Assembly (NCBI GenBank): GCA_016165875.1
Contig: JABBOT010000001.1
Span: forward strand, 11,845,306-11,909,305
Direction of reading: 5' to 3'
Source of the DNA: Acanthopleura granulata
Lineage: Eukaryota > Mollusca > Polyplacophora > Chitonida > Chitonidae
DNA: 64,000 nt
Below, piece after piece: positions 41,669 to 55,400 of the stretch. Both the position numbers and the translations under genes were made by a program. The number at the start of each line of letters is the position of its first letter. Within the stretch, counting starts at the first letter, position 1. Below the pieces are notes generated by a model. That model searched no databases, was not told the origin of the DNA, and saw only the letters and a list, made by a program, of their open reading frames with translations.

Positions 41669-44600
41669 GAAGTTCAGGAGAAATACAGTGGTGAAAAACA
41701 GCGAAGATCAGCCCGAATAGCTGATTTGATACACTAAACTAACCACTACGCGAATTTAGGAAACATTTTGATCAGTGAACATTACACGTTATAAATATAG
41801 AGGAACGCTGAAAAAAAAGAGTTCGTCTATTCAACATGTACATCCATAATTAAGTTAAACAACTCCAAAGCCGTTATACTCAGTGAAGATGCCACATCTT
41901 TGTCTTGTCAAGGTAAGCGGTGTCAATTTCAGCACGTCAAAACAACATCGCCCAGAACAAGTCGCTTTCTCTCGTGCTAAGTAGTGTTTAATATATCCTA
42001 GGTATGGTTAAGGCATCAAAGTCCGGTTGTTTTCAAGACCTCTTCACGTGTACATCTGTCAGGACATTTTTTCCTCCTCGCTAGAGCGGGGAAGCTATGT
42101 TCGTAGTCAGTGTAAACATGCAAGTGAGGAAGACCCAAACCTGTCACTGCATAGCAGCAATGTACGAGATAAAATCTGCTGAGATAAACATGCTTTTACA
42201 TGTTCCAGAATGTAACAAATACTGACCCCGTGCGGTAGATGAACTATTTGTGGCAGCCATCCAAAAATAACGCATCTCTACAGCATTCTGCATTTTTGGC
42301 AAACGAGTGCAATCAGCTCTGCCATGTAAATCCGACATTCTGGACACCACATGCACATAACCATGGTGTCTTAAACTATCGCATAGAATGCAAGGTTAAC
42401 CAAGTCATTCGATAAATCCAACACGCATTCACGCTGATCAATCACACAACGACTTACTCACTCAATTCGCTTAATGAAACACGCATTCAGGCTGATCAAA
42501 CATAGCCACCATCATTCACTGATTCAATGACTGATTCAACCAGTCAATCAATCGGACACTTAGTCAGTCAGTCTGCTGGTGAGTAAGTACATCAGGTATT
42601 GCGGAGATAAGAAATAAGACAAGAAATACGCCATCTGCACACAAGATGTACTAAAATTAAGAGAGGTGCCGGGTTGCTCATTGATATTTTTGGAATGAGG
42701 TTTATTGTCTTAGGCCTATTCTAGAATCTTACACTTATTCGAAGGTAGTCTGATTTGTGGGAGTATGAAATTGAAGTGTCAGCAGTAAACTACCGATCTT
42801 TGACAATAAACTGAAGAAATATTCCACGTTTGACACACATATTTTTTTAGGTACATAGCGAGCTGAGCGTGTGTACCATAGTCGCGGAAAGGAAAGTGAT
42901 GTCCATGCAATGAACTTTAAGAACTATGACACAGTTCTGCTGTGCCATGTGGAGCTTTATAAACAGTACGATGGCCATTCCATATGCGCCGTATGCTATC
43001 AACTCTTGACCTTAACCCACCGTTCAGGCCTGCTGCTCTCAAAAAAATTCTTCCGTTAAATTCGTTATTTTAGAAATGACGCATTGCGTTTCCGTTGACC
43101 TAACGGATAAATCCGTCCCTGGAATCGAATTAATCCATTCCTGATTACGTTTAATAAGGAATAAGGAAAGAATTAATCCCTCAGATAAAAGGAAAGGCAA
43201 TCAGTCATCCCTAAAACAACGGGCTCAACGGAAGATTATTTTCAGTGTACAGCCTGTAAGCGGTTGACTCGACTTTAAACTGTTATATATACAGGTCCTC
43301 TAGACACTGTAATGCGTCATCTTTGTTGTAATCCATTAAGTAATGTCTTCTCCGTGCTGTAATCCGCTGTTTTGCATGTAAACCATTGTTTGGGTCTGCT
43401 ATGCTCTGTAATCAGTTGTCCAGATTTACTGCACGCTGTAATCTGTTGTCCTGACTGTAAACCATTAATTAGGTCTATTGCACGTTGTAATTCATTGCCT
43501 TGACTGTAAACCACTGTTCGAACCTGTAATAGACTCCAATCAAATCAAATAGACTGTAAATCTTCGTTCACATTTGTTGACATCTGTTAAACGCTCTCAT
43601 GCTGTACCGTGACGGTAAACTATTGTAAAGGTCTGTTATATACTGTAATCGATTATGATGGCTCCACATAATTGGTTTAATTCTTCAATTGTAAACCGTA
43701 GTGCAGGTCTGCCAGGTAGATGTTTCATGTTCAGGAAAAGTTGATTTGATGGACACGAAGTGGCATACAATGCAAAGGAAATCAGTAACACAGGTAGTTC
43801 ATAAAGCCGACTGAAAAACAGCATCACTTAGTTACAACTAAACTTTCTGGTTCAGCTTAAACTTGATTAATTTACTCATCATATTATTGAATATTGTCAT
43901 TTTTCTCTTACTTAAAACATAAATGACATAAAATAAATAGAAATAAATAAATAATTATTGAAAAGTTGTTATATAAATAGATCAAAGTTACATCACATCA
44001 CGTGATATCTGATCTTAACCTATCTCCTCAAATGTACGTACACAAAAATCCCGCGACATAGATGAATTTCAAGATAATGTTTCTGTTATCTTGGGCTGTA
44101 ACCTGGTTTGATAAGCTGTACGAGGCAGGGACATGCAGATGCAATGGGATAGGAGATTGGAGTCAACCAAGTCTACATTTAAACAGCAAAACACACCTAT
44201 AGCCTAACCGAACGATTCACCATAATGAAGGGTAAGCAGTCAGATATTCTTTTAATGTCGTAATCATTGCATCTGCCGTTTGTTTTGCAAGTTTGATCTT
44301 TACATGGACGGCATGGCGCTGTGTATTAGATGTTTGTGCCCGTTTCGTGGCGATTATATGTGTTTGTTTGTTTCACGACGTTTATGTATGTGCCTGCCTG
44401 TTTGAAACATATTACCCTGGATTTAACATGGCTTTCAAAATGTCAGTTTGGACATATTTATAATGCTGCCTCACAGGAACGCCATGCGGAAGACACCCGG
44501 CCGATTTGGACTTGACTTATGCATAATATTCCAAGAGATGAAGTACCAAGCGAGGTGCTTAAATAAAGGAGGTTCCAGACAAGGAATAACCAAGCAATGA

Positions 44601-46322
44601 AGTACCAAGCGAGGTGCTTAAATAAAGGAGGTTCCAGACAAGGAATAACCAAGCAATGAAGTACCAAGTGCGGAAATAGTGACGATGTACCTGATTAAAC
44701 GATATAATGTGCGAGGTAGTACCACGCGAGGGAGTACCAAGCCAGCTACCAAGTACGCAAATATACCAGCGATGTACCAAACGATGCACCAAGCGAAGAA
44801 GTATCGAGCTACGCAACAAATCAGGAAGTGCCAATTAAGCGATGGAAGTACCGAGCTAGTAAGTAGGCCTATCAAGCTATAGAGCAAATGTAGAAATGCG
44901 TATTAAACGAGGAAGTACCAACTAAGGAACTACAAAGCTATACAAGCGAGGAAGTATAAAGCGAAGAAAGTATAAAGGGAGAGGAGGTAACTGTCTGTGC
45001 AACACGTATTGAAAGAAGTGTCAAGTAAGCGAGGAAGAACCAATCAGTGCAATGAGCGAGAAAGTGTCAAGTAAGCGAAGAAGTACCAATCAGTGCAATG
45101 AGCGAGGAAGTGTCAAGTAAGCGAAGAAGTACCAATCAGTGCAATGAGCGAGGAAGTGTCAAGTAAGCGAGGTAGTACATATCTATGCAATAAGTGAGAA
45201 AGTGCCATCATGTAAACGAGGAAGGCCCTATCGATGCAGTGAGCGAGGTAGTACATATCTACTGTAAATACAGTATGTGATGGACATACGACTTAGAAAA
45301 GTAACGGCATACACGTAATGATTGGAGTAAAACTCCAGATGCGTCGCGTCGTAATTTTGGTTACGCGAGCACTTAAGAACCCGACGCGATGGTTGCATGA
45401 AGCTTAGTTGGGTTTCAAGCTTCCGCGTACGCAGAGCTTCAACGCGATCTGTCTCCATATTAAGCCATGATTTCCTGCTATACACGAAAGCCATGGCAAT
45501 AAACCTCACCTATCTATTTTTGCAAACATTTTTTACACATCTGTACAAAACTGTCATTGTTTTTGTACTGGCCGTTTTACTGCTCAGTAACTGTCGATTA
45601 AATGTCAGTAACTGGTACAAAACATAACTGAGTATACAACACGAGTGAGGTACCTTTGTGCGTTCTGGGTATGATAATAAGGTGTTGTGTCAGGTAGCAT
45701 ATGCATGTGTTAATAAATCAGTAAGGTGACCCTTAACAAGATCCCCAAATCATACGAGGCACAAGTCAAGCAATGAATCCCACAATAATGACAGAACAGA
45801 TATAGGAATTGTATAAGCTTTTACAGAGCAATCAGTAGCCTATTTAACAAAGTGATTTTGGGCTTTGGCCTAAAATTGTAACCCAAATTAAACTTTACGA
45901 GCATCACATAGGTCAAATTTTGGCCACTGATTCAATGCTGTCATAGTGCGATTTCAGCCAAGTTTGAGCATTCAGCATCAAATATTTTTTTTCTAAAAAA
46001 GATTAAAGTTTGGGCTTTAGCTCAAATCTCTGTGTGAAACTGGCCCATTGCCTATATAACATGAACCTTATGACATTTAGGACGGGTATGAATCGGCCTC
46101 TTTATATAGGCCTAGTCTTTCAGCACAGGCACATTTTACCCTCATTGGAGATGTGCTCCTATAGATGACACACGGCACTGACATATAGTAATATCTTCAT
46201 TATTTAGGACTGTTATAATGAAGATGTGTAGCAGCTAGGCTAACGTAGAGCTCTCCTGAAGTTATTTCCCTTGTTCTGTCTGTGAGAACGGTCGTCAGAG
46301 TTGCCTTCTCTTTCCCATTCAG
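41669..46322. other. Upstream region of the surface-protein gene (second copy)
   Basis: Same content as 25861-30422: no coding exon, a degenerate ctgtaa repeat at about 43298-43658 and the compound minisatellite at 44541-45255. Confidence 0.4.
44541..45255. repeat. Compound minisatellite, second copy (expanded)
   Basis: Same array as at 28733-29355 with extra 'gcgaagaagtaccaatcagtg' units between about 45060 and 45160. Confidence 0.75.
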
Positions 46323-46333
46323 ACTTCGCGTCG

Positions 46334-46424
46334 ATGGTCGTCTGCATCGTCGGATTCCTCGTATGCTCCCAATGTCAGGACCCGTCATCCATTGAACCAT
46401 GTGACCCAAACGCCAAAAATACAG
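46334..46424 (+). CDS. Surface protein exon 1: signal peptide
   Basis: ATG at 46334 begins MVVCIVGFLVCSQC, a short hydrophobic signal sequence, followed by a Cys-containing segment (PSSIEPCDPNAKN). An in-frame stop upstream and a strong acceptor (tttcccattcag at 46322) support this Met as the start in an exon beginning at 46323. The donor ATACAG/gcaagt is GC rather than GT, a standard minor type. Confidence 0.8.
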
Positions 46425-49400
46425 GCAAGTTCACATTCATCATATAGGCATTTTGCCATTATCAGTTTGACCTTTTCTTATACCTGAAGTATGTATTTTA
46501 AAAGTATTTGAACTGCGCTGAAACACCAATAAATAAATAAATAAATAAATAAATTTATTTAAAAATACATAATTCTTATAGTTTGTGAACATTTGTTTTA
46601 CAATATCCATGTTATACCTAATGATGTTTTGGAACTATTCTCTGACTTTGCACTGTTAATGACACCACCTGTATGTTTTTCAAAAGTGTATTGAAGTTAA
46701 CGTAGGCAACCAGTTCATCCAGATGCAAAGTGAATAGCACTCTAGTTAACACCAGGCGCAAGCTCTGATATGTGTTTGAGTAAATGGACCCAGTAGATTT
46801 ACAGTTGGGTTTCCGTTTTTATTTACCAGGTCCATCTCTTCCGACACTACCAAAACAGTTCTTCTCTCGCGTGGAGTTTACAGTTGTCAACGCCACCAAG
46901 ACGATATATCTGGAGGAATATTTTGACCGGCCCGGAAATCGTGCCGAAATCCGAGCTATTGGTTTGTTAGAACAAGGAAAGGAATCGCGCCTCATTGCCA
47001 GCTACGACACAGGCGAGCTATTCGACGTGGAAGGTATATATGTTATGTTCATTTTTCTGCAAATGCTTAGTTGATAGATATTTATTGTTCCTCTACAGGA
47101 AAATGACATTGCTATATATCCAAGTCTCCTGTCGCCGGTCATCCCGATCCCCAATCTCTTATCGTTAGTCCTGCCGATCCCCAATTTCTTGTCGCAGTCC
47201 TCCCGATCCCAAGTCTTCTGTCGCAAAGCATCCCAGTCCTCAGTCTCCTGTTGCCAATTAAGCATCCCAAAACTAGCTCTAGCTGGCTTACCCATAGATT
47301 GTTATCTATAGAGGCTAAGCGCTAGATCCTTCCAACTGCCTGCAGTCGTATTTTACCAACATGCCGTGATATCCCTCTCAGTTTTATGTTGGCATCAATA
47401 AAACATTTATTCCCGTAGACCCACATGTTTAAGCTGTTCCTTGTCCCGTGTTGTCCGGTCGCAAAGCCTCTAGTACACGGGTACAAAACCCCTGAACGGT
47501 AGATCCATTTCAAAAGGACGTGCTTTCCATGTTGATAACTACGTTCGGGGGCCCGCTAGTTGGAGGAATTTAACGACCGAGACTCGGAGGCCCGCACGTC
47601 GAGTACTTGGCTCTGGCTGGACTTTACCAAGACTTGAAAGTAAACAACAACCAAAGCGGACTCCCTTTAAATTTTAAATTAAAAAAAATCTATTTGAAGA
47701 TCATTTTGAAATGTCCACTACATCCAGGCTTTTTACTGAACAAAGTTGTTCACTGTTTCAGATGGAATCTGTGTGACTACCACTATTTCTAATTCCGACA
47801 CCTTTGTGTTTGCTTTTAACAAGACTGATGGCAAAGGTAAGATGGTGTTCAAATATTAGCATCCATATCCTACTTGCCTTGAATCACCAAAGAAATGACC
47901 ATATTTTGTCTTATGTTATTTAATAACACGGTCGAATGAGTACCATACAAAGCCGATGTCAGTTAATTTTAGTTTAGTTAGTTAATACATGGATATCTGT
48001 TGTTAATGACGACGACTGTTGTTGGAATACGGGATACACGTAACATTTCTCCATCAGATCACGTGATGAGTGCACAGGAATCCCTGGAGTTCGGAAAGAA
48101 GTTTAAGGAAGTGTACAAAGGACGAACCACCGTGCGAAACATCCCGGTGGATCACTGGCAAGCCTGTGTGACGGAAAACTCGGAGAAAACCACAATCGAC
48201 TACTTCTTCTCAGGTGAATACCATTACACGGCCTTCTCAATGAATACCACTGCACGGTATTCTCAAGGAACACCATGACAAGATCTTCTCAGTCAACACT
48301 ATCACACAGTTTTCTCAGTGATGGCCATTACTCGGCCTTTTCGGTGAATATCATTTACACGGTCTTCCTATTCAATACCATTACACGGTCGTCTCCATCA
48401 TTACCATCATATCGTCTTCTCAACAAATACCCTTAGTCTTCTCCGTGAATACCATTACACGGTCACCTTAGTGAATACCATTACAAGTTCACCTCAGTGA
48501 ATATCATCACACGCTCGTATCATTGAATACCATCACACGGTCATCCCAATAAATACTCAAAGTCTTCTCAAAGAATACAATTACAAGCTCACCTCAGTAA
48601 ATAGGTCATTACACGGTCTTCTCAATGGATCCGATTACACGGCCTTCTCAGTGAATACCATTACACGGTCGTCTCAGTGAATACCCTTAGTCTTCTCAGT
48701 GAATTCATAGAGAGTTCCATTACACATTTGTCAAGGAATATCAGGACACAGTCTTCTTGGTGAATACCAGTCAGATCCGTTCTTCTCAGATGGCAAAGGA
48801 GAACTTTATTTATCTGGGCCTATTCATTCGTTGAGTCTGTGAGTCAGTCAGTCAATCACTCATACGACGTCCATTTAGTGTTTATCTTTACAGCAACAGC
48901 AACAACGAAAACCCGGGAGGACGTATGTTACCTAAATTGTATACATGTAACGTAAGGTAAACGGAGGCTTCATACACTTTGTATGAAATTTGCATTCAAT
49001 GTAATCTCTGCCAAGTTTGCATTCAGAATACTTTGTAAATACCTATCCAACAACAAATGACGCTGTGCTGGATAATTTGCTGTAATAAGACATAAGGGGA
49101 AGTATATTCGCTAAATAAAATAACAAAATTTGATAAACGTGTTACAATCATGTCGTCTGATGCCTCTGTTGTTTTACCCTGTCAGTGCCTGATCAGTGGG
49201 CACTGCCGGCCTCCGCGAAGGCTGTGCCCATACGGTCCATATACACCACCAAGGGGCAAGGCGGCTATGTACAGTATTACGAGTACATCTACTTCCAAGA
49301 CTATCTGCCACCTTCCAATGAACCCTTCCTGGTAAGCATATACGACCTACATGTACTAACCCTCCAAGTAAGCACATATATGCATTAACCCTTCGTGGTA

Positions 49401-52400
49401 AGTATATACATGTGTTAACCTCCATTTGTTTGTTTGGGATTTTCTCATCGTTTTCAAGAGGGTGCCCATTTACTGTTGCCGGGTTTAAATATATTTGTTT
49501 GGCCTTTATTTCATTCATAGATTCTTTCTAAGATATAAATCACTGAGTTCATTCTAATAACGCCTTTCTATTTCAGACTCCTCCGATGGTTTATTGTCCC
49601 GGAAGGACAAACACAAAACCTCTGCCAAAAATTCCCCGTCATTTTACTTTTCGAGCCGAATCGGTGATGGACTATTCTCCTCTTGTGACGTCATATGACG
49701 TGAGTTTTTCTTTATTCATCTGACGTCATTATATTATCTTTCTCGGATAAGATATCCTTCATTTGAATTATCAAAAAGCCATGCACAAACATCACACTGC
49801 CTTTATATTTAGCTCGTTTACTACTTTTCGTTCAGACTTTCTGCTTCCTAACAAATTTTTGAGATATCCTTTTAGTTTTAGCTTAAATAATTTTTTTTAA
49901 ATATTTTTTCGCTTTGGATTTAATATTTTTTATTTATTTATTTGAGTGTGTTTATTATCATCACTTGTAGATGTGGTATGACTATGACAATCAGTTGACC
50001 CGTGTGTCGGGAACTCCACTACCCACAGCCGGTAGCAAGCAGGCCGGTAATCCATTCACAGAGATCAGAGACTTTAAGGCAGGTCAGCATACTCTGTCTG
50101 AAATACTCAGGCCATTCTCTAGCTTCAGTTTTTGTTCAGTGATTTGCTGGGGAACCTTTCACCCATGCACTTAAGGCGGTACTATGGGACGCTGCACTGA
50201 GCCGTGTGGACGGGTTGGAGGGTGTAAAAAACGACCACCCAGTCAGTGGAGTCACGCGTAGAATTTTGGGCAACAATATGCGCATGATTTTATATATTTC
50301 TAACCTTAATTTTTTGCTGTATCGTCACAACTGTTGCCTTCCGCATTTACAATTATAGGGAAAGAATCAAACCGTCATCATGATCCTTTCGGGTAGGTAT
50401 ATATCTAATACCAATAATCAGATTATTATATACCTTTGACCTCTGTTCGAACAGGTATTCGGTACAACATTGATCAGATCTACGGTAACTGTACAGTCTC
50501 GGCTATCAACGCGGATATTATGGATTCTCTAGACAATGGAATTGTCGTTCTCAAAAACCAGTCAGACTTCTTCCACCTGGACGTGGCGAACTTTACTTAC
50601 GTGGGGCAGGTGCGTGCTGCAGACAAGTCGACATTTCATTTCCCGCAGCATCCCTCCCACCCAGGTGTTCGAAAGAATACTTTAATCATATATGTATATA
50701 TAGGAGCATCAGGAACAGACTGTACATCAGCTAGCCAGTGGTACCACTGACATGCTCTAAGCACCGAGACTACAACTGAACCTGAGTTTAGTCTTGGTTT
50801 TAGTCTAACCCTTTGTAACTTTGAACAAACTGCAGGACTTTGCCTTTGTGTGACGTGCAATACTGATTTAGTTTGTTCACGCGAACTACAGCAATGTTTT
50901 AATGCACATTTTAAAGAAATGCAGTACAGAGCAGGCTATAATATGTTTGACCAGGTTATAATATGGCTGACCAGGCTATAATATGTTTGATCAGGCTATA
51001 ATATGTTTGACCAGGCTATAATATGTTTGATCAGGCTATAATATGTTTGACCAGGCTATAATATGGCTGACCAGGCTATAATATGTTTGACCAGGCTATA
51101 ATGTGGTTGATCAGGCACTTATATGTAATCAGCTTATGTCGTTTATTCTACAGAGGAAGGCACGTGACATTGACACAGACGTTTGGATTGGCCAGAGACA
51201 GGACTACCCCGTAGGCTCCGAACTGACGTCAACATGGGAATGGCACTTCTCAAAGGTGAGTACATCTATCTACCTGTATAGGTAAATGTACTCATAGATG
51301 TATGCTATTTTAAAGAGAGATGGAGTATTTGTATGAGTTCCACGTCAATGTAATGTCAGTACGTCGCAAAACACCAATCAAATAAATAAATTTAGTATTT
51401 TGTTCACCAAAAAACATTACAGTGGTGTTAACTGCACTAGAGGAGTTTCTAGTTCGAACTCTTTTAACGCTAAAGGTAGGAAAAGAAAGAAAACTGCACC
51501 ATGTTATATGTTAAAAATATTTCTGTTTACATTTACTATAACATGGGTGTCTAAGAAAAGTAAAAAAAAAACTTATTTAGACTAGACGTACAATAGGAAA
51601 AATTGAGGAGCTGGGAGTTTTTCATTTAAAAAGCTCCTCAACAAAGGTTTGTACCTCATTAACGCAGCGAGACAGGTGATCGATAAATTAAACCAAACAA
51701 AATTGCCTGACATTTTTGACAAGTCACATGACACAGTTGTACTCTTTTTACCTTCTGCGACAAAAGTGTTCTAACTTGAAACTCCCCTATTCATTTGACA
51801 TGACTAGTCAACAATTATTCAAAATGCCCATTGTATTTAATACACATTTACACGAAAACAAATGTGTTCTTTCTTTTTCAGCCAGGTGTATATTTTAATA
51901 CAGGTGATTCCAACAAAAGTCACCCAGTAAGGTTTACCGTGTCCGTCAAGGGGGTAAGTGTAAAGCCTTCCAATGTCTGTCCACAGTGTGTTCATAGTGT
52001 AAAGCTTTCCACTGTCTGTCCACAGTGTGTTCATAGTGTAAAGCTTTCCACTGTCTGTCCACAGTGTGTTCATAGTGTAAAGCTTTCCACTGTCTGTCCA
52101 CAGTGTGTTCATAGTGTAAAGCTTTCCACTGTCTGTCCACAGTGTGTTCATAGTGTAAAGCCTTCCACTGTCTGTCCACAGTGTGTTCATAGTGTAAAGC
52201 CTTCCACTGTCTGTCCACAGTGTGTTCAAAGTGTAAAGCCTTCCACTGTCTGTCCACAGTGTGTTCATATATGACCGCATGAAATCCGGTGGTTTGTCGT
52301 TAGGTACGTGACAAATCTCCTTATCTGTTCACAGTCTAACCAAGGCGATATGGCTTTGATTCCGTGCTGTCTTTCTATAAAAGTGCTGTATACCTCATAT

Positions 52401-55400
52401 ATCGTAAACACTATCTCTGAGTCAAAGCAAACTTATCAAAAGAAGTTGAGAAAACAAGAACTATTTATAGTTGTTAATTTTAACGACTGTAATCGTAATT
52501 TTAGGAATCTTAATTTTTGTTTCTTGTTACAGGGAAATCTAGGTTATCAGTACAATGTCGTCGACTTTGATGACTCACCCCTGGATTTCTCTAACTTTGA
52601 CATCACTCCGTGTTTTGAGGACAGTATGATTCGGCGATTTCAATTTGATTTAGAGACAGGTCAGTGAATACGTACGATGGTGCAACTCAGGTTGATTTAA
52701 GGGTAGATCAGTCAATATGTAGGGTGATGTAACTCAGTTTGACAACAGAAACATGCCATTGAATATGTACTGTGGTGCAGCTGAGTTTGATTTTAGGAAG
52801 AGGTCGGTGAATATACACAGTGGTGTAACTCTATGTGTATGATTTGGAGACCAGTATGTCAAAATGTATACACTTAAATTAACAAACTCATGAGTGTACC
52901 AGTAATCCCTCCCCGCTACAGTTAATGCTCATCTCCGCTGTGTCCGGCAGCCAATCAGGATGAGCTCCCCACATTTGACCTGTTTCCCGCCCGAGACGCC
53001 ATCAGGGCCGCCGTCAGCTTACAAAAGAAGATCTCCCTACTGCGGATTCAAGAAGTGCAGGTGAGTCACATGGCCAGATATCTCGCTAGAGAGAATAGCT
53101 TATGATACAACAATATATAATCAATAGGTAATAGATACGACAATTTAGTGACAACTTTGCAGATTTTTGATGGCTGTGCGCCACTCTGCGGATTTCTTTT
53201 ACCTGTGTCTTGTACAGTTATACAGATGGTAGCAGAGAGATCAAGTGCGCAAGAGAGACCTGGAGTCTGTTTCACAAAGCAATTGTAGGTTATGTTGATT
53301 GTAACTACCATGGCTACCTATCTCATTGACATCGGTTGTCATGGTAGCTACAATCAACTTAGTCTACGAGAGCTCTGTAGAACAGGGGCGGAGTTTAGTT
53401 GTCAATACAAATCCTCATACCAATTGTGCCAGCTTTCTGTTATAGTAATTTTTTCATATGACTGAGGTGTGCTTTCTCTTCTATGTCCTACCAGGTGGAT
53501 TTCAAGCAGAAGGGCATTCACACCTCCTTTGCCTTGTTGGGGCTGCCAACTGTGACTGGGGATGCGTCTCTCAACGGCCAGCCTCCTGTTCCTTTAGACG
53601 TAGTCGCCAGCACGCTGGAAGAAAGTATTGATGGGAAACGCTTCCAAGTTTTGTTAACAACAGGTGGTCAAGAGGTAAGGGAAACCAAAGATACTTTATA
53701 TATTATATACTATTGTATATAGTGTTTTCGTATGACCCCGAATTGTTCCCGGATATCCTGACCCCAAGTCGGTTTTCGGTCTGACGTCTGTAGACGCAGA
53801 CCAGTGTTGGACCAACTTAACGTGAAAATTCACATGGAAAATCGACTGTCTAATGAACACATCCTTTGTCACATAACAATATGTTAATTTATTTTATTGG
53901 TGTTTTACGTCTTATTCAAGAATATTTCACTTACACGACGGCGGCCAACATTATGGTGGGCGGCCAGGTGAAAACGGCATGCATGTGAATGCCTTGTTTT
54001 GATGTGTTTCGGTGTCTAAAAATTTGCTTTGTTCGTTGATTTCTGTCTATCACAGGTCAAACTGACCGCCGAACCCGGAAGTCTCCAAGAACTGGTGCGG
54101 ACCGAGGACGGAAAGCTTGTCCCCATCGTGGATAAACCCACTGTCACACCGGTAGTGACGTCACATGGCACTGTCCCCAGCGCCATCTCCCAGTGTATAG
54201 TCTCTCCCAGCAGTTCACCCAGAAGGAGGCGGGACGGTAGGAAAAGTGGTTAGATCAGCGCACAAAAGAACTGTTGAACTGACTAAATCCTGAATTAAAC
54301 TGAACTAACCAGCCTGCATATGGTCGTGGGTTCCCCTCGTGCTCTGCACGGTTTCCTTCCACCATAATGCTGGCTGCCGTCGTATAAGCGAAATATTCTC
54401 AAGCACTGGCGTCAAGGACCAGTCAAATAAAATAAATGTATTGGTAAGGAGCTGTAATGTAGGTGCAATATTTGTGCGGCTAATTGATTTCGTACGAGTG
54501 GACCTCCTTTATGAACATTTCCTATGTTTCTGATCTTTCCACAGCCGGCATACCGCCCTTGCCATCTCTGCCCCCAGAATTCTTCGCACGGATAGAGTTC
54601 ACGATCTCCGGCGAGAACAAGACGATCTACCTAGAGGAATACTTCAACCAGACGGGCAACAAGGCGGAGATTCGGACCCTGGGGCTATACGACGCTGGGG
54701 AGGAGACGCGCTACATAGCAAGCTATGATACCAAAGAGTACTTCACAATCGAAAGTGAGAAGAAAAGACTTAATGAGGTCTAACGGTACTCAGTGAAATT
54801 GTCATATCTTCACTTAACCTTAGCAAGGTATTTTGATCTCAATGTAAATAACCATACATGTTATTCGTTGCATGCAATCAGGAGAATCAACTTTTTGGTC
54901 TGACGCTTTGAGAAAACACACCATATGAAAACAACTGATATCTCTGCAGTTCCAACACGAACTTCTCAAGCTAAGCCACTGTTTTCGTTCCATCCTCAAT
55001 CACTTAATTTCCAATCTGTTTATCCCTCATACATCTCGTGTTTTGGCTTCCCTCAAACTCGTCATTTTAGGCTTTTTTACTGTATTGTCGTGTACAAGGG
55101 CTACCTGGGTATAAAAACACTAAAAAATAGCCTCACCATTTATGTAGTAATTTCACAAAGAACACCCTCCTAAAACTGTATTCCCTAATTTTCGTTGGCC
55201 CAAATCACACCTACTGTCAAATAACTAGATGCCTTGCCTACAACATATCCAAATATCATCAGGGGTTGACCATCATTTTCTCAAAATAAATCAACTGGAA
55301 TGCAGGTTCTAGCGCCCTATCGCCATAGAAACAGAGTGTTAGGGGCACTTGCTCATTGGATGATATTTTTCTCTGTTTCATTGTAGCCACAAGTAATGGA

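Noticed and set aside
41139..41720. 193-codon frame with SVICDQIPSVTR-type repeats
   Set aside because: Runs through an intronic 39-bp array and even across the N gap. Not a gene.
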